Assembly: GCA_002081555.1 (NCBI GenBank)
Contig: MZNV01001420.1
Location: 1-43,639 of the forward strand
Direction: 5' to 3'
Length of the DNA: 43,639 bases
Source: Protostelium mycophagum
Taxonomy: Eukaryota > Evosea > Variosea > Protosteliida > Protosteliaceae
In this document: one piece after another, positions 1 through 8,835 of the stretch
Position numbering within the stretch: position 1 is the stretch's first letter
Layout: every line of letters starts with the position of its first letter
Notes under the pieces: generated by a model
Told to the model about the DNA's origin: nothing
The model's database searches: none
Seen by the model: the letters and a program-made list of their open reading frames with translations, nothing else
Translations under genes and position numbers: made by a program

Positions 1-2
1 GA

Positions 3-428
3 GGGGGAAGAGGAGGAGTTAGAGGAGGAGGAGAAGTAAGAGCATCAGTATGCGCAAGAAACGTAGCCACAAAAAGAAAGTCCGTGGAATTTGAGCAAGA
101 GCCAGAGAGTAGTGAGACGCCGAAAGTAATCGAACGGATCATCCAAGGGCAACGAGCCAACGGGAAATTCACCACAGCTGCACTGGACGTCTTTGGAGAT
201 TTGAAAGTACTTTTGGATTTTCTTCCCAAAGAAATGAGGGCATTTAAAATTGTGGACGTACTCATCACGATCACCGTGTGTCTATACCTTGAAGTAAAGA
301 ATGCACAAGACACCAGACAGAAGATGCTGGTCAACAAGGCAAGAGGATGGGCCAGAAGAGAAATAGAGAAGGAAGGTTTTGCTCTGGACTTTGAAGGGAT
401 CGCGAGAGCTTATGTAGAGAGCTTATAA
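3..428 (+). CDS. VIT/vWA-domain protein, C-terminal fragment (5' end outside window)
   Basis: The reading frame is open from the window edge to the stop at 426-428. It starts in a Gly/Arg-rich stretch (GGRGGVRGGGE), then a basic segment (ATKRKSVEFEQEP), then about 90 residues resembling the C-terminal helical region of VIT/vWA proteins (VWA5A and fungal or Dictyostelium relatives). There, a segment around IIQGQRANGKFTTAALDVFG is followed by a helix pair (VDVLITITVCLYLEVKNAQD, then KARGWARREIEKEGF). In that family the VIT and vWA domains lie upstream, with a Gly-rich linker between the vWA domain and this tail, which matches what is seen. No intron is needed in the visible part. The function of these proteins in fungi is poorly defined. 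The assignment rests on the tail only; the vWA metal site cannot be checked. Confidence 0.6.
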   Translation, partial: GGRGGVRGGGEVRASVCARNVATKRKSVEFEQEPESSETPKVIERIIQGQRANGKFTTAALDVFGDLKVLLDFLPKEMRAFKIVDVLITITVCLYLEVKNAQDTRQKMLVNKARGWARREIEKEGFALDFEGIARAYVESL

Positions 429-609
429 ACTGATCATAATTTTTCTGTTGAGTAACGTAATACGTAAGTTGTGTCATCTACAATACTTAAACGTAATTCT
501 CAACATTTACCCGCGGGAGAATCCCCGCGACCTTCCGAAACAGAGCGATTTCTGTCTCTTTCGATGCATAAACAAGTTACAACAACAACAACAACAACCA
601 AAAATCAAT

Positions 610-1791
610 ATGTCTGGGCTCATCGTTAGAAAGTCTGAGGAGAGAGGACACGCAGATCATGGTGAGTTTCAACTCTGAGCAGGAACACATTCTAACGAAG
701 ACTCAGGCTGGTTGAACTCTTATCATACGTTCTCATTTGCAGGTTATCAAGATGACAAATACATGAGCTTTGGAGATCTGAGAGTAATCAATGAAGATAG
801 AGTGATTGGTGGCGAAGGATTCGGAAGACATCCACACAGAGATTTTGAAATCTTCTCATACGTCCTTGAAGGAGCTCTCGAACATCAAGACTCACTCGGT
901 AACAAAGAGGTGACAGGACACATCTCCAACATAAATACTGACACGAAACAGGTTCTTAAGAGGGGAGACGTGCAGTTCACAAGTACCGGTAGTGGCATTT
1001 CCCATTCAGAATACAATCACAGCCAGACAGAACAAGTCTATTTCTTGCAGATCTGGGTGAAACCTTCACAGAAGGGACTGAAACCGGGATACCAGACCAA
1101 AAGCTACTCTGAGGAGTCAAAGAGAGGCAAACTGGCTAAGATCATCGAGCCAAAGGTGATGACAGATCTTTAGTCCTTTTTGTTTGTGGATCTTCTTTAG
1201 TGTCCTATTACTGCAGTAAAGCTGCAGTCACCTTCTACACCTTTGAAGCGGACTCAAAACAAAAGTACTAGCGCAGCAACATCTCCAACCGTGCACGAAA
1301 GAAGACGGTTTGGAAGAATTAAAACTCATATTAACAGGGAACAAGTGGAGATTCCATCACGATAAATCAAGATGTACACATGTTTGCTTCTATTTTGGAC
1401 AAAGGCCAATCCGTCAAACACACGTGAGTTTTTTTAGATATAGTGAATATCTTCCCAATTTTTGAGAACAAAAGATGTCATATTTTTATAAAACAAAGAG
1501 TGACGTGTACAGATTTGCAGAGGGAAGACAAGGGTATTTGCATCTTGCGCAGTATGATGGTACTTCCCGTATCAAGGTAAAGATTATATTTAATTTCGAA
1601 AATATTTGATTCATTCACAAGAAAAATTCAAAAAATCAGAAAAATATGTGATAACCTAAAAATAGGTCAATGACGTTGAGCTGAAAGGAGGGGACGGGCT
1701 GTTCATACAGAAGTCAGGGAAGATCGAAATCCAGTCTGTAGGAGATAGACAAGCTGAATTTGTACTCTTCGACCTCGCAAAGAGGCAATAA
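610..1791 (+). CDS. Pirin family protein (cupin, possible quercetin dioxygenase-like)
   Basis: Five exons give one frame: 610-661, 707-1155, 1338-1423, 1513-1576 and 1666-1791. The start is MSGLIVRKSEERGHADH, and the first splice restores GWLNSYHTFSFAGYQDD, the hallmark pirin entry. The N-terminal cupin metal-binding signature is intact (FGRHPHRDFEIFSYVLEG with HPHRD, then GTGISHSE-like SGISHSEYNH further on). The C-terminal cupin follows (SITINQDVHMFASILDKGQ, FAEGRQGYLHLAQYDG, ending FVLFDLAKRQ), which is the normal pirin length. Intron 1 is 45 nt with a TTCTAACG branch site. Intron 2 is longer (182 nt) and is the least certain junction. Pirins are metal-dependent nuclear or cytoplasmic proteins; the bacterial and fungal type can have quercetinase activity. 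Which role applies here cannot be told from sequence. Confidence 0.9.
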
Positions 1792-1929
1792 AGACAACTA
1801 TAAAATGAAGGCTTTATCATAAGGAGGAGCGTTAACGATCGTGTATTACCGTGATATTGAATTCTGAGATCCTGTAAGCCTCGCTTTAAAAAGCATAGGC
1901 ACGAGCCATCCACCCACCACCCCAATCGT

Positions 1930-2230
1930 GACCACGGTTAAGTGACGCAAAAATTGCGGTAAGCAACCGCTATCTTGCCGAAGGATGCGAGGTAGTCTGC
2001 CTCAAGAGGAGCCTTCGGGTTCTATGGAATGGATTGGTGATGTCGAAAGGACACGATTTTGCTGACATGAGGAACCCGCAAGAACAAAGTCAGAAAAATG
2101 TTGTCCCGTTCTGTGTGACATGTCTTTGAGGTGCACCTAAAGCTTCACCCGAGTTTATACCACCCAGTTTTCAAGTCCTCTATGCAAGCCTCTGAAAATT
2201 GTGCCACCAAACGGTGCACAATTTCACCTT
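1930..2230. other. Intergenic stretch rich in local hairpins; possible structured RNA
   Basis: The space after pirin holds several short inverted repeats in a row. One has stem gcggt/accgc near 1958-1972. One has gaggta/tgcctc near 1989-2003. One has gagcc/gggttc closed by a UUC loop near 2010-2024. A perfect 9-bp stem, aaattgtgc (2196-2204) / gcacaattt (2216-2224), has an 11-nt loop. A short frame starting at ATG 2040 (MSKGHDFADMRNPQEQSQKN) is also open for 29 codons, so a small coding exon is an alternative. I do not recognise U1-U6, U3, SRP, RNase P or MRP RNA here. The evidence is folding potential by eye only. Confidence 0.25.
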
Positions 2231-2302
2231 AAGTAAAATTGTGTTTGGCCTACAGCCTCAAAACGGTCGGGTTTATAATCTTTCAGACAGAAGCTAACAG
2301 AC

Positions 2303-2491
2303 ATGACTCTCACCATCAGAACATCGTTTGAGATGACCAAGAGCGAACAACAGGAGTTGAACAAGTCATTCCTCCCCGTCATTTCTAATCAGAACAATCG
2401 ACCTGTTACGAGGAAAGGAAGCGACAATGCACAATATCACAGAAGAAAGAGCCAGCCTTCCAGCCCCAAAGACGGCTTCCCCATCATCTGA
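2303..2491 (+). CDS. Small hypothetical ORF, 62 codons
   Basis: An ATG-initiated frame begins MTLTIRTSFEMTKSEQQELN and ends in a Lys/Arg/Ser-rich tail (HRRKSQPSSPKDGFPII). A plausible acceptor (tctttcag, ending near 2286) lies just upstream, so this may be the second exon of a gene that starts at ATG 2040. No family is recognised. The composition is like a disordered nuclear peptide, but the frame is short enough to be chance. From here to about 2930 nothing else convincing is visible on either strand: no long frame, no paired splice sites giving continuity, and no repeat. Confidence 0.2.
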   Translation: MTLTIRTSFEMTKSEQQELNKSFLPVISNQNNRPVTRKGSDNAQYHRRKSQPSSPKDGFPII

Positions 2492-2930
2492 TGGAGTGAC
2501 TTCCCTTTGGTGATTGCAGAAACAACTTGGAGTTGAGAAGATACTCGATCGGACCCGCATGTACATAAAGAATAGAAATTGATGGCTTCTGTCTGATCAT
2601 GTCATCGCACCGTGTCCCCATCTTTTTGACATTTTGCAAAAACACGAAAGAGGGTATAAACTTCCAGAAAACAAGTCATCTATGTCATCTTTATCAGCGT
2701 ACAATTAATATTAGGACACCCCCCTCCACTTTCTGTTCGCGTTCGCTTGTGCCAGAAAAGCAGTCACTTCGTCCATATCTACAACTAGTCAACTCTCATG
2801 AACACAAAATCAGGTACGAACGAAAGACAACAGTGTTGTGAAGAATTTATGACGGTATTACAACCTGCCAAATATTTTATTTTATAGAGTCACGACATGG
2901 TGAACATTTTGTACTGAAAAAACATGTACT

Positions 2931-3615
2931 CACCGCTGTCCATTTTTTTCTTTCTTTCTTCAAACTCTTTCCTGGCCTTTTCTGCGTCAGCTTGCCTCTT
3001 CTCTTCCTCTTTCTTATGTGCCTCGAGGGCTTCTTTTTGCTTCTGTACCTCAAGTGCTTTCTTCTGTTTAAGTTCAAGAAGGTCCTTTTCTTTCTGTCTT
3101 ATGGCGTCCTGTATTGATTTCTTCTGTGATTCGAGTTCCTGAATTGGATCAGATCAATGGAGACACATCTGTACATGGACTTTAATCCTTCTTCAGTTTC
3201 AATGTGAATTTTTGTCACAAACAATCCTCCATCGTCGGGAGAACATGGAAATTGGTGATCATACCTTCTGTGCGTCTGAAACTACAGGAGTAGGTGTTGT
3301 GATCGTTTCTGAAGGTTTTTCGATCGATTTCTCAGCAGACTTCTCTTCATTTTTTCTTTCTGTAGGTGGTGTACTCTTCACTTCCGCAGCTGCCCAAGTC
3401 TTCTGATCTTCAATCGGATCAAGACCGAGTTCTTGTCTTCTCTTATCTCTCCTTTGATCATTCAATTCCATCCATTTTCGTTGTTGGTGTCACCTCTCTT
3501 TTCGCTCTGCTTCTCTTTGTTTAGCTTCTCGTTCTTCTTCTTCTTCCTTCAAACGCCTCAGTTCTGCTCTCTCTTTACGTCGCTCTTCCAATCGTCTCTT
3601 ATCTTCGTCATCCAT
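2931..3615 (-). CDS. Charged coiled-coil protein (troponin T/caldesmon-like composition), 3' end unresolved
   Basis: Reading the minus strand from ATG 3615, exon 1 encodes MDDEDKRRLEERRKERAELR and more Glu/Lys/Arg heptads. A 42-nt intron (GTGACA...CAAAG) then joins in phase to RDKRRQELGLDPIEDQKTWA and a Pro/Thr/Glu-rich stretch. After a longer intron (about 3269 to 3139) comes another charged helix (ELESQKKSIQDAIRQKEKDL ... ARKEFEERKKKMDSG) ending at a GTGAGT donor near 2931. No stop was confidently placed beyond this point. The pattern resembles single-helix or coiled-coil actin- or cytoskeleton-associated proteins, but such composition is shared by unrelated families, so no function is assigned. 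Confidence 0.5.
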
Positions 3616-3971
3616 CTTTGGTTTGTTCCACAAACTTCTGCTCCCTTCTTACGTAAGATGGGAGGTCTACAAATACAAAAAATTGTGCTCATGGACAATT
3701 CGCCATATTCAAATTTTGAAATATTTCAATAAAGAACACTATCTTCTTTTAAAAACATATAACCTGGTCTTGAGAATGTTGTGGTCAATCTTCAGTTGTT
3801 TATTTGAATTCGGGAAGATCAATGGTTTTCTTTGAGCAGATGATTTATGTGGCACGTCTGGTATCGGGCGCTTAAGATATTCAAATATTATCTTCGTTCC
3901 CCCCGGAAAGAGGGTCTCGGGGTGTGAATGGCTCGTCATGAATGTCGTGTGCAACACAAGAAATCACCAAC
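3616..3971. other. Spacer with an unassigned minus-strand frame
   Basis: The minus strand carries a frame from an ATG near 3939 (MTSHSHPETLFPGGTKIIFE..., about 58 codons) ending at a GTTATATG donor-like site near 3769. It could be an upstream exon of the coiled-coil gene or a separate small gene. I could not splice it in frame to MDDEDK, because the intervening reading frames close. Otherwise the stretch is AT-rich with no recognisable motif. Confidence 0.2.
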
Positions 3972-4327
3972 ATGCGCAAAACAACGTCTCTTCTCCCCGT
4001 CATCATCCTCTTAGTCATCGCCATCCTCTTTGTCACGACCCGAAAGCAGGTTCGTTAGCTCAAAGGGCACACTAGAACGAATGACTCACTTCACTTCAGA
4101 TATCTCAGCATGTGCTTCTCACATGGTCTGGAACTTCGATAAATTCCACGATTACAACAAGCCCAGAACCTACCCCGACAACAGAATTTGGCAACACGAC
4201 AGTTCACGTCCCTACACCTGCAGCAAAAAAACTCGCACATCACGGTATACAATTTGGAACCGCCACCAACGTGGCCTCCTCAGCCATTCTCGCATCGATG
4301 ATGGTCCTTCTTTGCATCACATCTTAA
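3972..4327 (+). CDS. Small secreted or GPI-anchored-like surface protein
   Basis: There are two exons, 3972-4049 and 4100-4327, with a 50-nt intron; the first exon is exactly 26 codons. The product is about 101 residues. It begins with a basic-then-hydrophobic leader (MRKTTSLLPVIILLVIAILF), then a Ser/Thr/Pro-rich middle with two N-glycosylation sequons (NST, NTT). It ends with a hydrophobic tail (NVASSAILASMMVLLCITS) with no cytoplasmic residues after it. A leader plus a C-terminal hydrophobic stretch flanking a Ser/Thr-rich core is typical of GPI-anchored mini-proteins. A type I/II membrane peptide is the alternative. No homologous family is recognised. It lies between two minus-strand genes with its own short spacer. 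Confidence 0.55.
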
Positions 4328-4385
4328 ATAAACAATCGCAAGTGTACATTTGCAGAATGCATGAGCAATGCGACAAGTTTTGGAT

Positions 4386-5240
4386 TTATTGACGAAATTC
4401 TTGTTTTTGTTGCACTTTTTCCTTTTGTTTCTGGAGCATTTTGTCCTTTCTAGACTCCTTCAAGTCCTTTCGCACTTCTTTCATATCAATTCTTCTCTTC
4501 AAAATATCTTCGTATTTTGGCGCGAAATCTGTAACTCCTCAGTGTATTGAAGCCGATGATTTCGGTGAGAAATAAATTGATCTCTGATGAAAACTTTTCA
4601 CTCGAAGATCCGCGACAAATCAAACCGACAACGATAATCTCAGCAGGCTCTAGAGAATAATATATTTGCATATCATAAATACCTTCATATAGAGGAACGA
4701 GTGTGTCCCAATCTCCAGGTTTGGTGAACCACAAGGCGTCACTCTCGAACTTTTGGAATATCTTTCGCTCCTTTTCTAGCTGGATGATGTGTGGCATTAA
4801 TATTTGGTCCTCGAATTGTTTTGCCTTCTGCTCGACAAAATCTTCCGGAGTTATTCCTCTCAACTTTTGCAGTGCCATCTACAACTGTGTCAAGGATACA
4901 AAACACTTGGTATTTAAATAGTTAATATATTTTACAACTATCTTCTCTTTCCATTTTAATAATTCACCAAAACAGTGAAAAATCAGTCTACAACGGACCA
5001 AAAAAGTGAAAAATCAGTCTACAACGAGTAAAATAATAAAATATCACTGAAAAAACGTACATTAATGGCCTCTCCTTGAATTTTCTCCTGATCCTCTGTC
5101 AAATTAACTCGAAGTCCGATCTGTGCAAAAGGTATCCCGTCACCCAAGTCCTTTGGCAGGACGAAACGGTTGTTTGCTAAATATAGAAACTCGCCCGGCG
5201 CAAGGGGGATTGCGAATTGAAAGGGCGAGTCGAGTGCCAT
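4386..5240 (-). CDS. Unidentified protein with basic coiled-coil C-terminus
   Basis: On the minus strand from ATG 5240, exon 1 encodes MALDSPFQFAIPLAPGEFLY and continues to LTEDQEKIQGEAIN. A longer intron (about 5058-4879) carries a 22-bp direct repeat. The next exon reads MALQKLRGITPEDFVEQKAK, then FQKFESDALWFTKPGDWDTL, and ends VPLYEG at a GTATTT donor. Downstream exons end in DFAPKYEDILKRRIDMKEVR and a Lys/Gln-rich tail (QQKQEFRQ) with stop TAA at 4388-4386. The junction between the last two exons is uncertain, since two frames are open. The N-terminal half looks globular (hydrophobic with Gly/Pro turns) and the tail is helical. I do not recognise the family. The MALQK methionine could instead be the start of a separate gene. 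Confidence 0.45.
4974..5026. repeat. 22-bp direct repeat, two copies, 31-bp period
   Basis: The string agtgaaaaatcagtctacaa+cg occurs at 4974-4995 and again at 5005-5026 with no mismatch. It sits inside the first intron of the minus-strand gene. On that strand each copy carries a TTGTAG acceptor-like end, so the duplication also duplicates a potential 3' splice site. Confidence 0.8.
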
Positions 5241-5331
5241 CTCTGGAGAGTGTGAGACGATGTTTTATTTAATGGTGGAATCTTTTGTTGAATATTTTTC
5301 TTGCAACAATCATCTGCTCATCACTGCCACA

Positions 5332-7199
5332 TTACAGTGGCAAACTTTTTTTAAGAGGAAAAATCTCGACAGATTCTTCTGGAAGATTAAATTATGGTTC
5401 AAATAACTTACTGACGAAGAGTGTGGGCACGACCCCTTTCAAGACAGCCATGACAACCGTCATGATCTTTCTGATCATTGAATACAAGAATGAGTTGGAA
5501 GTCACTGTAAACCGATACCAATCTTCTTCACCGAATTTGTGAGGTCCTGCATGATTTATTGACTAACTACATCTCTGTAGATGAACGCATTATTTCATTA
5601 AATTATATGGTACATTCTTGTTTCTCCGGAAATAAAACAAATTTTAAATTTAAACTTTGAGAGAAATTAAAAGTTCATTTTTGAGGTCACGTGATGATGA
5701 CGTGGCTTGATGACGTCACTCACCATCAACCTGAAAAGAGGATATATTTCGGATCCACTCTGCTTGGCTCTTGAAACTCTCACGCTGCTCTTCTCTCGAC
5801 ATCCTATCCTTTCAGAATCTCTTGTCTCACTGAAAAAATGTGAATTCGAACCTCTTAGATGGCTTCTTTGTCTTAACTTCCTCATCTTCCTCAATACTCT
5901 CCTGTTCTCATTTATTTATTTTATTTATTTATTTCATTTATTTATTTCATTTATTATGAAACAATATCTTGTGGTATTGGTAGAACCACGTATAAAGGGG
6001 CCGATAAATAAAATGTATAAAGTCTAAATCTCTTCTTCCGTGGATTGTGTCTGTTGTGACACAGCCTCAACGATCGTTTTCTCTCGTTTAAAATTCCACC
6101 GAAATCATCGTGCTTGTCAAAAATAGAAATACCTCGTTGTAGATCTCCACATTCTCGGCCTCTTTTCTTTTTAATAAAGAGTCTTCTGTGGGTGTCCTCT
6201 TCCCACAGAAATTGTGAAAAGTGTGAACACCTTGAAATAAACTCAAAACTTCCTTCAACTCTGTCAGGCTCAATCTGTTCTATTATTAGCATCTACAACG
6301 CGACATATCTCGTGTCTACAACGAGATGTCCCGATATGATATCTCACTTGCTATCATGTACAAAAGAGGCGGGAACCCAGTAATTATAAGTCCTCTCGCA
6401 ACAAGCGTAACGAGCGTCAAAAGGTCTCGGTACCTGTCATGTCAGTGTCACAATCACATTTTTGACATACCTTTAACGCGGCGAGAATTCTGATATCCGG
6501 AGGAAGGTGCTCGTTTATCCGGTCAGAAATTTTCTGTCCCGCCGGATCCGTCTCGTGTTCTAATTTTTCCAATTCTAATTTCATGGAAACTACGGTTCGC
6601 GTCGCGTGAACCTTTTTAATTTATTTCGAATTTTGTAGAAAAAAAATTGTTGAAAAAATTGAAACTTTTTCTTGCTCTGTATTTTGCTGCGGTAAGGACA
6701 CGTTTATTACCGTGAACCTTACCGACAAAAATTCCAGCAGTATTCATTCTTCTCTGCGGCAAAGCCGCAAATACATTTATTTTATTCTTGGTGATTTCGC
6801 TTGCACACAAAGGACTCTAATGCAACTTATTAAGACACGATTGTGTGAAAGTAGGAGTAGAAAGTGAAATTGTCTGTTCATTTTGAAAAAGTAATGACAA
6901 GACACAGGAAATAGAATACTCACTCCACGATCTGTTCTGCTACTCCTTGTCCATCCGATCAACTTAGGATGTTCTCGATTACTCGGTTTGATCAGTGATG
7001 CATTCGCCAGCGCCTGCAATATACAACCCTCCACCGCTATGATCTGATTAAAAATGCATCACATGATTACTTGATTCTTACTCTTTGCCTTGTGTTCATT
7101 ATCCACATTCAGCTGAAGACCTATTTATTTTAATTATATTATCGTCGTATTAACATCACCATTATAATTTGTGCCACAGTAAGCCGTCACCAGAGCCAT
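5332..7199 (-). CDS. PUS1: tRNA pseudouridine synthase, Pus1/TruA family
   Basis: The enzyme isomerises specific tRNA uridines to pseudouridine. The minus-strand exons follow the family in order. First comes MALVTAYCGTNYNG joined to LQLNVDNEHKAK; an upstream in-frame extension TTFKRR is open. Next is TVEGCILQALANASL, restored exactly by a 45-nt intron, then IGWTRSSRTDRGV, which holds the catalytic Asp in RTDRG. After an intron of about 300 nt come VHATRTVVSMKLELEKLEHE and INEHLPPDIRILAALK. Then follow VPRPFDARYACCERTYNYW and GVHTFHNFCGKRTPTEDSLL. The last recognised exon is FTVTSNSFLYSMIRKIMTVV...LKGVV, with a likely end FPLKKSLPL at 5332. The region between about 5550 and 6100 is poorly resolved and contains an AT-rich repeat. 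The C-terminus looks shorter than usual. Pus1 acts in nucleus and/or mitochondria. Confidence 0.85.
5910..5954. repeat. AT-rich simple repeat (TTTATTT-type)
   Basis: About 45 bases are built from TTTATTT/TTTCATTTA units. They lie in a non-conserved, probably intronic part of the pseudouridine synthase gene. It reads as an ordinary microsatellite-like tract. Confidence 0.8.
6680..6780. repeat. Dispersed intronic element, copy 1 (TTATTACCGTGAACC motif plus GCGGC/GCCGC hairpin)
   Basis: This lies inside the long intron of the pseudouridine synthase gene. It contains taaggacacgtttattaccg-type sequence ending in gaacctta, a near match to a block at 16686-16730 in NST1. A perfect short hairpin (tgcggc/gccgca, near 6756-6770) is next to it. 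The element appears to be why this intron is about 300 nt when most are about 45. It has no coding potential. Confidence 0.45.
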
Positions 7200-7513
7200 C
7201 CTCCTCTTAAAAGTCGTCTCAAAACCTGCATTAACTCCTGCGAACCTGTCACGATCAGTAGAGTGAAAAATTGTAGAGATCGGACTCTGGAGATGGCTGT
7301 GTGTTTGCTTTCCTCTCTCTCGTCTTTGGATGGATCAGTCGCCCATTAGGTGCTTGCATCTCTGTCGGATTCTTCAGTGCAGACGTATGGATCATGACTT
7401 ACGAGCTTTTGCTGAATGTCTCTGAACTTGAAGGATCCGTTGCATGTCAGCAAATGATGGATGATTTTGTATTAATGAACATCTACAACGGACGCAAACA
7501 TAGAGAGGACCCA

Positions 7514-8146
7514 TTATTCTTCGAAATTGTATTTCTTCTTTTGAGTCTTGTAGGTCTTCATCGCCTTCACAGGTGATGATTTTGGCTTGATACGATCAGA
7601 TGCCTTTCTTGGCGTTACATTAGCGGCAGCCTCTTCGGCTGTGTCTTCCTCGGCTTCCTCCTAATTGAATTATGTGATGTAAAAGACACAAAATGAAAAT
7701 ACCTCAGGGATGTCGAAGTCATCTATATTTGAGAACATTTGGTTCAATTTTACTGATTCTGTTGCCCACACCCTCTTTTCAAATGTCAAACTTCGAGAAG
7801 CAGCCAATCTGTCTCACCTTGATCGATCTGGGACTCTTAAGACTTTGGATTGCCTGCACCCTGCTCATGTTGGGATCACCGTTTTCGACATCTAAGAAGT
7901 CTTTCCACATGGTAACACGATTACTGATGGAGTTGACCTGGGAATTTAATGTTGCTTGGAATGATTTGGAATACCTCATGTTTCTTTTTTGGTTTAAATG
8001 TCTTTACATTTGCCTGCTTCCTGTAGATGATGAGAAAATGAACAAGAAGATGCTTCTGACCTTCTCAGTTCCAACAATTCTGGTCTTACTGGAGATGGTG
8101 CAAACGGAGATGTTGGCAACGCAGAAGGAGAGGATGTTTTCGGCAT
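7514..8146 (-). CDS. Unidentified Lys/Pro-rich protein, probably nuclear
   Basis: The minus strand is read from ATG 8146 (MPKTSSPSALPTSPFAPSP). Later exons include QANVKTFKPKKKHE, VNSISNRVTMWKDFLDVENG ... IQSLKSPRSIK, KLNQMFSNIDDFDIPE, and a last exon EEAEEDTAEEAAANVTPRKA ... YKTQKKKYNFEE with stop TAA at 7516-7514. Intron boundaries (GTGAGACAG, GTATTTTCA donors) join cleanly in phase in the 3' half; the exon after MPKTSS is less certain. The composition (Ser-Pro, TPRK, Lys clusters) suggests a disordered nuclear or chromatin-associated protein with phospho-sites. No domain is recognised. A plus-strand frame beginning near 7293 overlaps this gene and is probably a shadow. Confidence 0.5.
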
Positions 8147-8277
8147 GGTTCATGCAAAATTTTGAAATTTGAAGCCGCCAATTTTTGGCGCCAAAATTGC
8201 ATGATACGAAAGATGCTTCATCCAAACGAAGGTATGAGGGTCATTTTATTTTCATTTACGAGAGTAATGTTCTTTCT

Positions 8278-8766
8278 TTATAAGTCTGCTTTGTCCATCC
8301 AGCTGTTGTCATTCATTGACTTTCTGAGATTCAACTGATTCCTTTTCGCCTCTCTTAACAATGAAGAGGTAGAGCTCTCCAGATAGCTCTCTCTCTTCTT
8401 TGATCCCAGTCTTGGTGATTCGGTCTTCCTCTTTAGCGACGATGGTGAAGGATGAGAGAGCGCCCAAGAGAAAGTCTTTTCTTTTGGTATGCGAGGTGAT
8501 GCATTTGTCTTTTGGAAGGGGTAGAATGACGTGGCAAGCAGAAGCAGCGATACCAGTATTATAGAGATCTCACGATCGACCATCTTCCTTGCCAACGCCT
8601 CACGAACGCTATTCGTCGGTGTATCTACGGTAAGACGTTCGAAGAGAGTCTTCGTCTCGTCCGCTTTGAGTCCATCTAGATAGAGTACATATAATCGGGC
8701 AATCAACAAGGCCGCCAGTATTTCCACGACTATGAAACGTGTGGCGATCTTCCTGCTGATCATCAT
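8278..8766 (-). CDS. Small two-pass membrane protein, unidentified
   Basis: This is a single-exon frame of 162 residues from ATG 8766 (MMISRKIATR). Two clear hydrophobic segments, FIVVEILAALLIARLYVLYL at the N-terminus and ISIILVSLLLLATSFYPF about 65 residues later, flank a charged loop (LKADETKTLFERLTVDT). The C-terminal half is Ser/Lys/Arg-rich and soluble (LSHPSPSSLKRKTESPR, SYLESSTSSLLREAKR). The frame stays open upstream for 32 more codons, but the methionine just before the first membrane span is the natural start. The layout fits a small ER or mitochondrial membrane protein with a cytosolic tail. No family is recognised. It faces away from TSR2, whose start is 70 bases away, so the two may share a promoter. 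Confidence 0.55.
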   Translation of the reverse strand: MMISRKIATRFIVVEILAALLIARLYVLYLDGLKADETKTLFERLTVDTPTNSVREALARKMVDREISIILVSLLLLATSFYPFQKTNASPRIPKEKTFSWALSHPSPSSLKRKTESPRLGSKKRESYLESSTSSLLREAKRNQLNLRKSMNDNSWMDKADL

Positions 8767-8835
8767 GGTTGTTGGATAAAATAATAAAAATTGGCTTGGA
8801 AAAGTTTCATCTTCATTCCAACCGGACACAAACAG

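Noticed and set aside
5835-5860. tRNA-like B box (ggttcgaattc on the minus strand)
   Set aside because: No A box, acceptor stem or anticodon arm could be paired around it, and it lies within the pseudouridine synthase gene.
7301-7576. Hydrophobic plus-strand frame (CISVGFFSADVWIMTYELLL...)
   Set aside because: It overlaps the 3' exons of the minus gene at 7514-8146, starts at a non-ATG codon and has no family match; likely chance.
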